From the NCBI GenBank assembly GCA_902805655.1, contig CADCTF010000109.1:1-51398 (forward strand): a stretch of DNA of 51,398 nt, in the 5' to 3' direction. A program made the position numbers and the translations under genes. The DNA comes from an uncultured Acidimicrobiales bacterium (GTDB lineage: Bacteria; Actinomycetota; Acidimicrobiia; Acidimicrobiales; CADCTF01). Shown here piece by piece: positions 41,948-49,930 of the stretch; the stretch's first letter is position 1; each line of letters starts with the position of its first letter. The notes beneath the pieces are model-generated. The model was not told the DNA's origin. It saw nothing but the letters and a program-made list of their open reading frames with translations, and ran no database searches.

Positions 41948-44566
41948 ATGGCCATGGATGCGAGCGCCCTGCGGCGCGCCTGGATCGACTTCTTCAGCAA
42001 CCACCGTCACACGGTGGTGCCCTCTGCGGGGCTGATCCCGCACCATCCCACCGCGCCCATGTTCACCAACGCGGGCATGAACCAGTTCGTGCCGTACTTC
42101 CTCGACGAGGAGCCGACGCCGTACACCCGGGCGCTGTCGGTGCAGAAGTGCGTCCGCCTGTCGGGCAAGCACAACGACATCGACGAGCTCGGCAAGACCC
42201 GGCGGCACCTCAGCTTCTTCGAGATGCTGGGCAACTGGAGCTTCGGCGACTACTTCAAGGAAGAGGCCATCGTCATGGCCTGGGAGCTGTGCACCGAGGT
42301 CATCGGCTTCGACGGTGACCGGCTGTGGGCCACCGTGCACACGTCCGACGACGCCGCCGAAGCCATCTGGCGCGACACGATCGGCCTCCCGGCCGAGCGG
42401 ATCCAGCGGCTCGGCGACAAGGAGAACTTCTGGGAGATGGGGGAGACCGGCCCGTGCGGGCCCTCCTCCGAGATCCACTACGACTGCGGGCCGGAGTGGG
42501 GCGAGCCGGGCGGTCCGGCGGCCGGCGGCGGCGACCGCTACGTCGAGTTCTGGAACCTGGTGTTCATGGACCAGTTCCGCCATGCCGACCGCAGCCTCAC
42601 CCCGCTTCCGAAGCGCAACGTGGACACCGGCGGGGGTCTCGAGCGGTTCCTGATGCTGCTCGACGGCGTGCCGACCGTCTTCGACACCGACGCCCTGCGC
42701 CCGATGGTGGCCAAGGCCGAGTCGCTCACCGGCCATCGCTACAAGGGTGGCGACGAGAAGGTCGACACGGCGCTCCGGGTCATCGGTGACCACGCCCGCA
42801 CCATGACCTTCCTCGTCAACGACGGCGTCACGCCGTCCAACGAGGGTCGCGGCTACGTCCTGCGGGGCGTGATCCGTCGCGCGGTGCGTCGGGCCTACCA
42901 GCTCGGTGTCGACCGGCCCGTTCTCACCGAGCTCGTCGCCACCGTCGTGGACCACATGGGTGACGCCTATCCCGAGCTGCGCATCGGTGCCGATGGCATC
43001 TCCGCGGTGGTCGAGCAGGAGGAGGGCCGCTTCCGCTCGACGCTGCGCGCCGGATCGGCTCTCCTGGAGGCCGAGCTCGACGCCGGCCAGGTGTCGGGCG
43101 ACGTGGCCTTCCGGCTCCATGACACCTATGGGTTCCCCATCGAGATCACCGAGGAGGTGGCCGAGGAGCGGGGCATCCCGCTCGATCGCGCCGGTTTCGA
43201 CGCGGCCATGGAGCAGCAGCGTCTGCGATCCCGCGCCGCCGGCAAGGTCACCACGGTCACGGTCGGGGGCGAGGACGGGTACCGCAAGATCCTGGACGGT
43301 TCCGGCGTCACCGACTTCCGGGGCTACCGCGAGACCGAGTCGCAGGCCACGGTGGTCGCCGTCCTCCCGGTCCCTTCCGGGCCGAGCGCCGAGGACGGAG
43401 CGGACGGCGAGGAGCGGGTGGAGGTCTTCCTCGACCGCACTCCCTTCTACGCCGAAGGCGGCGGCCAGGTGGGTGACACCGGTTCGATCACCTCGAGCAC
43501 CGGCACCCTGGAGGTGCTCGACACCACCTATGCGATCGCCGGCCTGATCCGCCACCTGGCCCGCCCGGTGGAGGGCGAGGTCACGGCGGGCCAGACGGTC
43601 ACCGCCTCGGTCGACTCGGTGCGGCGGGACGCCATCCGCCGCAACCACACCGGCACGCACCTGCTGCACTGGGCCCTTCGCGAGGTGCTCGGGCCCCACG
43701 TCATGCAGCAGGGCTCGTTGGTGTCGCCCGACTACCTCCGCTTCGACTTCCGCCACCACGGCCCGCTGACGCCGGAGCAGGTGGACCAGGTCGAGCGTCT
43801 GGTCAACGAGCGGGTGCTGGCCAACGAGAAGGTGCGCGCCTACGAGACCTCGATGGATCATGCCCGGGAGATCGGGGCGACCATGTTCTTCGAGGACAAG
43901 TACGGCGAGCTGGTTCGCGTCGTCGAGGCCGGCGGCCGTTCGATCGAGCTCTGTGGCGGCACCCACGTGGACGGCCTGGGCATGATCGGCACCGTCCGCA
44001 TCACCTCCGAGGCCTCGATCGGCGCCAACCTCCGGCGCGTCTTCGCCCTCACCGGTGCCGCCTCGCTCGAGTCGATGCGTGAGCAGGAGGCGGTGCTGGA
44101 GCGTGCCGCCACCCTGGTGCGGACCAAGCCCGAGTCACTGCCGGAGGCCGTCGAGCGCCTGCTGGCGCGCCAGCGCGAGCTGGAGGCGGAGCTGAAGGCC
44201 CTGCGGTCCGAGGCCGCGCGCGGCGGTGCGGCCGAGCTGGTCGCTTCGGCCGTGGACGGCTGCGTCGTGGCGCGGGTCGACGGGCTCGACGCCGACGGGC
44301 TCCGTGAGCTCGCCACTGCGGTGAGGGCTGACGCCGGGGTTCGGGCAGTGGTGCTCATCGGCACGCCCGACGGCGCCCGGGTGGCGTTGGTGGCCGCGGT
44401 CGACAAGACGGCGGGCCTGGTGGCCGGCTCACTGCTGGTCGACGCGGCCAAGGTCGTCGGCGGTGGGGGCAACGCCAAGGCCGCCGAGCTGGCCGTGGCC
44501 GGAGGCAAGGATGCCGCCCGCATCGACGAGGCCCTCGACGTGGTGCGCTCGACGCTGGGGCTCTGA
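41948..44566 (+). CDS. alaS: Alanyl-tRNA synthetase
   Basis: The 872-residue enzyme charges tRNA-Ala and edits mistakes. The N-terminal class II core has RRAWIDFFSNHRHTVVPSAG, TNAGMNQFVPYFL, and GPCGPSSEIHYD; the editing domain has RRNHTGTHLLHWALREVLG and the zinc motif ELCGGTHVDG; the C-terminal C-Ala domain ends GGGGNAKAAELAVAGGKD. ATG 41948 is chosen over ATG 41954 and over the longer open frame upstream, which overlaps the preceding gene. ruvX follows by one base. Confidence 0.96.
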   Translation: MAMDASALRRAWIDFFSNHRHTVVPSAGLIPHHPTAPMFTNAGMNQFVPYFLDEEPTPYTRALSVQKCVRLSGKHNDIDELGKTRRHLSFFEMLGNWSFGDYFKEEAIVMAWELCTEVIGFDGDRLWATVHTSDDAAEAIWRDTIGLPAERIQRLGDKENFWEMGETGPCGPSSEIHYDCGPEWGEPGGPAAGGGDRYVEFWNLVFMDQFRHADRSLTPLPKRNVDTGGGLERFLMLLDGVPTVFDTDALRPMVAKAESLTGHRYKGGDEKVDTALRVIGDHARTMTFLVNDGVTPSNEGRGYVLRGVIRRAVRRAYQLGVDRPVLTELVATVVDHMGDAYPELRIGADGISAVVEQEEGRFRSTLRAGSALLEAELDAGQVSGDVAFRLHDTYGFPIEITEEVAEERGIPLDRAGFDAAMEQQRLRSRAAGKVTTVTVGGEDGYRKILDGSGVTDFRGYRETESQATVVAVLPVPSGPSAEDGADGEERVEVFLDRTPFYAEGGGQVGDTGSITSSTGTLEVLDTTYAIAGLIRHLARPVEGEVTAGQTVTASVDSVRRDAIRRNHTGTHLLHWALREVLGPHVMQQGSLVSPDYLRFDFRHHGPLTPEQVDQVERLVNERVLANEKVRAYETSMDHAREIGATMFFEDKYGELVRVVEAGGRSIELCGGTHVDGLGMIGTVRITSEASIGANLRRVFALTGAASLESMREQEAVLERAATLVRTKPESLPEAVERLLARQRELEAELKALRSEAARGGAAELVASAVDGCVVARVDGLDADGLRELATAVRADAGVRAVVLIGTPDGARVALVAAVDKTAGLVAGSLLVDAAKVVGGGGNAKAAELAVAGGKDAARIDEALDVVRSTLGL

Positions 44567-44567
44567 G

Positions 44568-44999
44568 GTGCGGGTCGTGGGCATCGATCTCGGCTCCCGG
44601 CGCATCGGCGTGGCCGTGAGCGACGCCTCGGGAGTGCTCGCGTCTCCCTACGAGGTGGTGGCTCGGTCTGGCGATGTCGCCCTCGACCACCGCCGCCTGG
44701 CCGCCATCGTCGCCGAGGTGGAGGCCGGCTTGGTGGTCGTCGGCCTGCCGCTGTCCCTCGACGGGTCGGTCGGACCCGCCGCCGCGGCTGCCCTGGCCGA
44801 GGTGGAGACGCTGCGCGAGGTGCTCGACGTGGCGGTGGAGACACAGGACGAGCGCTTCACCACCGTGTCGGCCGACCGGTCCATGATGGCCCGCAAGATG
44901 AAGGCTCCCGCTCGTCGCAAGGTGGTCGACAAGGTCGCGGCCGCGATCCTGCTCCAGGCCTGGCTGGACGGAGCGGCGGCTCGACGGGCTCGATCGTGA
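44568..44999 (+). CDS. ruvX: YqgF/RuvX family nuclease (pre-16S rRNA processing)
   Basis: This 143-residue RNase H-fold protein is associated with 16S rRNA 5' maturation and, by name, Holliday junction resolution. MRVVGIDLGSRRIGVAVSD holds the first catalytic aspartate, VVVGLPLSLDGSVGP the middle conserved loop, and QDERFTTVSADR the second acidic site, ending in KVDKVAAAILLQAWLD-like sequence. GTG 44568 is one base after the alaS stop; the open frame further left is noise. GTGA overlap with mltG. Confidence 0.93.
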   Translation: MRVVGIDLGSRRIGVAVSDASGVLASPYEVVARSGDVALDHRRLAAIVAEVEAGLVVVGLPLSLDGSVGPAAAAALAEVETLREVLDVAVETQDERFTTVSADRSMMARKMKAPARRKVVDKVAAAILLQAWLDGAAARRARS

Positions 45000-46114
45000 G
45001 CCGCGTGGCCGGCACCGAGGTATCGGCGGCCGGCCAGCAGACCGACCCGGGATCGACGCCGGCGCCCCGGCGGCGCCGTCGACGTTGGCTACGACGCCTG
45101 CTGGTGACGATCCTCCTGCTCGCCGTGCTCGCCATCGCGGCCGCCGGCGCCGCCTTCGCCTGGTACCGCGGGCAGCTCGACCCGTCGGGACCGCCGGGTG
45201 AGCCGGTCGACGTCACCATCCCGTCGGGCACCAGCACGTCGGCCATCGGCCAGCTGCTGGCCGATCAGGGTGTCATCGCCGACGCGACGGTGTTCAAGAT
45301 CCACGTGCGGCTCAACCCGGTCGCCTCGCTGCAGTCGGGGAGCTACCGCCTCAACCAGAACCTGTCGGTGCCGGAGGCGATCGCAGTGCTGGAGAAGGGG
45401 CCCGAGCTCAGCTTCGAGCGCCTCACCGTGCCCGAAGGCCTCATCCTCCCCCAGGTCGCCGAGCGAGTGGCGATGCTTCCTGGCCGGTCGGCCGAGAAGT
45501 TCCTGGAGGAGGCGGCCAGCGGGAAGGTGCGCTCCAAGTACCAGCCCGAGGGCTCGACCAACCTCGAGGGCTTCCTGCTGCCGGAGACCTACAACTTCGA
45601 GCCGAAGGACGACGAGCTGGCCGTGCTGCGCCGGATGGTGAGCGCGTTCGACGAGGTGGCCACCGGCCTGGGCTTCGACGACGCCCAGGCCAAGGTGGGC
45701 GTGAGCCCCCACCAAGCGATCGTGCTGGCGTCGCTGGTGGAGCGGGAGACCCGGTTCGGTGCCGAGCGGGCCAAGGTGGCGTCGGTCATCTACAACCGGC
45801 TCGAGCGCGACCAGCTGCTGCAGGTGGACGCCACGGTCATCTTCGCCCTCGGCCGCACGGGCGAGCGCAACATCCGTGTGCTGTTCCGTGACCTCGAGGT
45901 CGACTCGCCGTACAACACCTATCGGTACAAGGGCCTGCCGCCGGGCCCGATCGCCTCGCCCGGCAAGGCGTCGCTGAAGGCGGCCATCGAGCCGGAGGAC
46001 ACGGACTTCTACTTCTACGTGGTCACCGAGAAGAGCGGTGAGCACTCCTTCGCCACCAACGACGCCGGGCACACCGCCAACATCCGCAAGGCCGAGCGGA
46101 ACGGCATGCGGTGA
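44996..46114 (+). CDS. mltG: Endolytic murein transglycosylase MltG
   Basis: MltG cleaves nascent glycan strands at the membrane. The 372-residue protein has a basic cytoplasmic start (APRRRRRRWLRRLL), one membrane segment (VTILLLAVLAIAAAGAAFAW), a LysM-like part (VDVTIPSGTSTSAIGQLLAD) and the YceG catalytic domain with LEGFLLPETYNF, the catalytic Glu in ASLVERETR, and SPYNTYRYKGLPPGPIASPG. Complete. Its stop overlaps the aroE start (GTGA). Confidence 0.95.
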   Translation: MSRVAGTEVSAAGQQTDPGSTPAPRRRRRRWLRRLLVTILLLAVLAIAAAGAAFAWYRGQLDPSGPPGEPVDVTIPSGTSTSAIGQLLADQGVIADATVFKIHVRLNPVASLQSGSYRLNQNLSVPEAIAVLEKGPELSFERLTVPEGLILPQVAERVAMLPGRSAEKFLEEAASGKVRSKYQPEGSTNLEGFLLPETYNFEPKDDELAVLRRMVSAFDEVATGLGFDDAQAKVGVSPHQAIVLASLVERETRFGAERAKVASVIYNRLERDQLLQVDATVIFALGRTGERNIRVLFRDLEVDSPYNTYRYKGLPPGPIASPGKASLKAAIEPEDTDFYFYVVTEKSGEHSFATNDAGHTANIRKAERNGMR

Positions 46115-46962
46115 GGCTGTCGGCCGCCACGTCGGTGGCCGGGGTGATCGGTGACCCGATCCGCCACTCGCTGTCGCCCGCCATCCACAACGCCGCCTTC
46201 GCCGCGCTGGGGCTCGACTGGGCCTTCGTCGCCTTCGAGGTGGCGGAGGGTGACGCGGTGGAGGCCGTGCGGGGGGCGGCCGCCCTCGGGGTGCGCGGCC
46301 TGTCCGTCACCATGCCGCACAAGGCGGCGGTGATACCGGCGCTCGATCGCCTGACTCCTACGGCGGAGGCGCTCGGCGCGGTCAACGCGATCTACCGGTC
46401 GGGCGGCGACCTGGTCGGGCACAGCACCGACGGCATCGGCCTGGTGGACGCCCTGCGCCACGATGAGGGTGTGGACCCGCGGGGGGCTCGCGTCGTCGTG
46501 CTCGGCGCAGGCGGCGCAGCTCGCTCGGTGGTGCATGCGCTGGGGGAGGCCGGGGCAGCCGACGTGGCGGTCGTCAACCGCACCGGTGCCCGGGCCGCGA
46601 CCGCGGCTGCTCTGGCGGGTGGCGCCGGTCGGGTGGGTGCAGCCGGCGACGTCCCGAAGGCCGACATCGTGATCAACGCCACACCCGTCGGGATGGCGGG
46701 GGTGGCCGACGGGCTCATGCCGCTCGATCCGGCGGTCCTGCGGAGCGGCCAGGTGGTCGTGGAGCTCGTCGTCCACCCCGTCGAGACCGAGCTGCTCGCG
46801 GCATCACGGGCCGTAGGGGCGCACGCGGTGCAGGGCTTCGGGATGCTCGTCCACCAGGCCGCGCATGCGTTTCGGCTGTGGACGGGCCTGGAGGCGCCCA
46901 TCGTCGCCATGTCGACCGCAGCTCGCGAGGCGATCAGGCCGCAGCCGGAGCGAAGCGACTGA
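46111..46962 (+). CDS. aroE: Shikimate dehydrogenase
   Basis: AroE reduces 3-dehydroshikimate to shikimate with NADPH in aromatic amino acid synthesis. The 283-residue protein has the substrate domain GDPIRHSLSPAIHNAAF and VTMPHKAAVIP (catalytic Lys), STDGIGLVDAL, then the NADP loop VVLGAGGAARSVVHAL and VVNRTGARAA, and FGMLVHQAAHAFRLWTG at the end. Start GTG 46111 overlaps mltG. It is the last gene of the conserved block. Confidence 0.95.
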   Translation: MRLSAATSVAGVIGDPIRHSLSPAIHNAAFAALGLDWAFVAFEVAEGDAVEAVRGAAALGVRGLSVTMPHKAAVIPALDRLTPTAEALGAVNAIYRSGGDLVGHSTDGIGLVDALRHDEGVDPRGARVVVLGAGGAARSVVHALGEAGAADVAVVNRTGARAATAAALAGGAGRVGAAGDVPKADIVINATPVGMAGVADGLMPLDPAVLRSGQVVVELVVHPVETELLAASRAVGAHAVQGFGMLVHQAAHAFRLWTGLEAPIVAMSTAAREAIRPQPERSD

Positions 46963-47017
46963 AGTGGGCGGAACGAACTGCCGATGATGAGGGTGTCCAC
47001 ATCAGCGGAGGTTCATC

Positions 47018-48124
47018 GTGTCTTTGCAGGGCTCACTCGAAACGTTCTCTCTTCCCGATGTGCTCGTGTTGCTCGCCACCACCAAGAAGACCGGCGAGCT
47101 CCGGGTGACGGGCGGGCGAGCCGACGGCAGGGTGTGGGTGCGCGGGGGAGACCTCGTCCACTCCGTCTACGGGACGAAGACCGTGCCGGCCGTGGACGCG
47201 GTGTTCGAGCTGCTGCGGGTGAAGACCGGCACCTTCCTCTTCTCCAACGACGAGGCCCCGCCCGTCGAGGGTCAGCCGCATCTGATCGACATGGTGCTGG
47301 CCGATGCCCAGGCCCGACTGGCCGAGTGGGCCGAGATCGAGAAGGTCGTCCCGCACCTCGATGCGGTGATCGACATGGCCCCGGAGGCTCCCGGCAGCGA
47401 GGTGCTCATCAGCTCCGAGCAGTGGAAGCTGCTGGTCGCCGTGGCCGGTGGCCGCTCCGTGCACGACCTCATGGAGAAGCTGGGACACAGCGAGTTCGAC
47501 ACCTGCCGCTCCGTCAAGGAGCTGGTCGAGGCCTGCCTGGCCACGATCGACGTCGATGCCCGGGCGAAGCCTGTGGCGGCCAAGTCGCCGGCTGCGGCGG
47601 TCGCTGCGCCGGAGCCGAGCACTCGACCGCCGCTCAGCAGCCGGCCGCCGCTGACCGCGAGGCCCGACTCCTCCCGAGCCGGCGCCGAGCGCCGGCCCTC
47701 CAACGATCGGCCGGCTCCCTCGGAGAGCGGTCCGGTCAGCTCGGAAGAGGCCGACAGCCTCGTCAACCGACCGAAGGTGCGAGCCACCGTGACTCCCACC
47801 ACGGGCGCCCCGGTGACGGCCAGCCGCGGACAGTCCGCCAACCCGACGTCGACCTTGAGCCCCACCCGCTCCGGCTCACCGGCGGCTGATCCCTCGGCAC
47901 GACCGACATCACCGGCGAAGCCGGCCGGCGACCGCCAGCCCACCGAGGAGGAGGCCAAGGCGCTCGTCGCCCAGCTGGCCGCTCTGGGTGGCGAGGACGA
48001 GGCGAAGCTCTCCGAGAAGGTCGCGGCCCACATCGCCGAGGGCGGCGAGCTGCCCACCGTCGACGGTGACGAGCCGATCAACCGCGGTCTGCTGCTCAAG
48101 TTCCTCTCCTCTGTCCGGAACTAA
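47018..48124 (+). CDS. DUF4388 (PATAN-type) domain protein upstream of pilus ATPase genes
   Basis: The 368-residue soluble protein opens with SLQGSLETFSLPDVLVLLATTKKTGELRV, the mark of DUF4388/PATAN domains found in regulators such as cyanobacterial PatA and in gliding/pilus bacteria. The domain and a helical extension run to about residue 180. Residues ~185-310 are a Ser/Pro/Arg/Thr-rich disordered linker, and the last ~55 residues (PTEEEAKALVAQLAALGGEDEAKL) form a small helical unit. GTG 47018 follows GGAGG. Location 77 bases before pilB suggests a role in pilus control; this is inferred. Confidence 0.82.
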   Translation: MSLQGSLETFSLPDVLVLLATTKKTGELRVTGGRADGRVWVRGGDLVHSVYGTKTVPAVDAVFELLRVKTGTFLFSNDEAPPVEGQPHLIDMVLADAQARLAEWAEIEKVVPHLDAVIDMAPEAPGSEVLISSEQWKLLVAVAGGRSVHDLMEKLGHSEFDTCRSVKELVEACLATIDVDARAKPVAAKSPAAAVAAPEPSTRPPLSSRPPLTARPDSSRAGAERRPSNDRPAPSESGPVSSEEADSLVNRPKVRATVTPTTGAPVTASRGQSANPTSTLSPTRSGSPAADPSARPTSPAKPAGDRQPTEEEAKALVAQLAALGGEDEAKLSEKVAAHIAEGGELPTVDGDEPINRGLLLKFLSSVRN

Positions 48125-48201
48125 CGTCCCGCCGCCCGGCGGCCGACCCGAAAGGATCCCTGGTTCGATGTCGCGCATGGTGTCGGTGAAGGAGCACCGC
48201 C

Positions 48202-49875
48202 ATGTCTGAGACCGATCTGATCGGGAACTTCCTCGTCTCGCGAGGGCTGCTCACCCATCAGGACCTCGACGAGGCCATCGACGAGCAGCAGCGCACCAAC
48301 AAGTCCCTCGGGCGCGTCCTCCTCGATCACCGCCTGGTCACCGAAGCCGACCTCATGGCCGCGTTGGCCTCGCAGATCGGGCTCGAGTTCGTCGACCTGA
48401 CCGACTACCCGATCGACTCCAGCGCGGCGACGCTCATCAACGACACGCTCGCGCGGCGCTACGAGGCCCTGCCGATCTCCTGGTCCGACGGCAAGCTCGT
48501 CGTGGCCATGGCCGACCCGGGCAACGTGTTCGCCCTCGACGACATCCGCACGATCGTCCGCACCGAGATCATCACGGTGATGGCCACCCGACAGGGGATC
48601 GCCGAGGCCATCGAGAAGCACCACCGGATGGACACCGAAGCCGAGGAGATCTCGGCCGAGGCGGCCGGTGAGTACGAAGAGGACGACATGTCCTCGTTCA
48701 GCGCGGTGGTGGAGGACGCCCCGATCGTCAAGCTGGTGAACCTGCTCATCAGCCAGGCCGTGGCCGATCGTGCGTCGGACATCCACATCGAGCCGGGCGA
48801 GAAGGACCTCCGGGTCCGGTACCGCATCGACGGCGTGCTGCACGAGAAGATGCGGCCGCCGAAGAACATCCAGTCGGGCATCATCAGCCGGCTCAAGATC
48901 ATGGCAGACATCAACATCGCCGAGCGCCGGATCCCACAGGACGGTCGAGTCACCGCCGTCATCGGCGGGAAGCCGGTCGACCTGCGCGTGGCCACGCTGC
49001 CGACGGTGTACGGCGAGAAGGTCGTCATGCGCATCCTCGACAAGTCGACGTCGGTGAAGACGCTCGACGACCTCGGGTTCCTGCCCGAGACCCGCGAGCG
49101 CTTCGAGGCGTCCTTCACGAAGCCGTACGGCACCATCCTGGTGACCGGGCCGACCGGCTCGGGCAAGTCGACCACCCTCTACGCCACGTTGAACATCCTC
49201 AACGACGTGGCCAAGAACATCATCACCGTCGAGGACCCGGTGGAGTACCGGCTCGCCGGCATCAACCAGGTGCAGGTCAACAACAAGGCGGGCCTCACCT
49301 TTGCGGCCGCGCTGCGGTCGATCCTGCGGTCCGACCCCGACATCGTGCTGGTGGGTGAGATCCGCGACCAGGAGACGGCCACCATCGCCATCGAGGCCGC
49401 GCTCACCGGTCACCTCGTGCTGTCCACCCTGCACACCAACGACGCTTCCTCCACGCCGACCCGCCTGGTGGAGATGGGCGTCGAGCCCTTCCTCGTGGCC
49501 ACCGCCCTCGACGCCATCGTGGCCCAGCGACTGGCCCGACGCCTCTGCGAGAAGTGCAAGGAGCCGTACGACGCCACCGTGGCCGAGCTCGAGGCGGTCG
49601 GCTGGGACCTCGATCAGGAGGAGTACCTCCCGGAGCTCTTTCGCGCCGTCGGCTGCGGCAGCTGCGGGAAGACCGGCTACTACGGGCGCTTCGCCGTGCA
49701 CGAGGTGCTGCAGGTGACCGAGGAGATCGAGCGCATCATCGTCGAGCACGGGCACTCCGAGGACATCAAGAAGCTGGCGGTCGCCCAGGGCATGATGACC
49801 CTCCGGCAGGCCGGGCTCACCCACGTCCGCAACGGGAACACGACCATGGAAGAGATCCTCCGGGTCATCGTGTAG
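48202..49875 (+). CDS. pilB: Type IV pilus assembly ATPase PilB (GspE family)
   Basis: This hexameric ATPase drives pilin polymerisation. The 557-residue protein has an N-terminal MshEN/T2SSE_N domain (1 to ~150) with LIGNFLVSRGLLTHQDLDEA and LGRVLLDHRLVTEADLMAAL, then DIHIEPGEKDLRVRYRIDGVL, Walker A GPTGSGKSTT (near 316), DPDIVLVGEIRDQETA, and a tetracysteine zinc site, CEKC near 450 and CGSC near 486. The MshEN repeats resemble those that bind cyclic di-GMP. ATG 48202 follows GAAGGAG. pilT follows. Confidence 0.94.
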   Translation: MSETDLIGNFLVSRGLLTHQDLDEAIDEQQRTNKSLGRVLLDHRLVTEADLMAALASQIGLEFVDLTDYPIDSSAATLINDTLARRYEALPISWSDGKLVVAMADPGNVFALDDIRTIVRTEIITVMATRQGIAEAIEKHHRMDTEAEEISAEAAGEYEEDDMSSFSAVVEDAPIVKLVNLLISQAVADRASDIHIEPGEKDLRVRYRIDGVLHEKMRPPKNIQSGIISRLKIMADINIAERRIPQDGRVTAVIGGKPVDLRVATLPTVYGEKVVMRILDKSTSVKTLDDLGFLPETRERFEASFTKPYGTILVTGPTGSGKSTTLYATLNILNDVAKNIITVEDPVEYRLAGINQVQVNNKAGLTFAAALRSILRSDPDIVLVGEIRDQETATIAIEAALTGHLVLSTLHTNDASSTPTRLVEMGVEPFLVATALDAIVAQRLARRLCEKCKEPYDATVAELEAVGWDLDQEEYLPELFRAVGCGSCGKTGYYGRFAVHEVLQVTEEIERIIVEHGHSEDIKKLAVAQGMMTLRQAGLTHVRNGNTTMEEILRVIV

Positions 49876-49930
49876 GTCTCGGCGGCACATGGGGCTCAGG
49901 CCCGGTGCGCAGAGTGCCGATATCTTCATC

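Noticed and set aside
41831-43966. 711-codon open frame antisense to alaS
   Set aside because: Mirror of the alaS codon bias; no recognisable motif.
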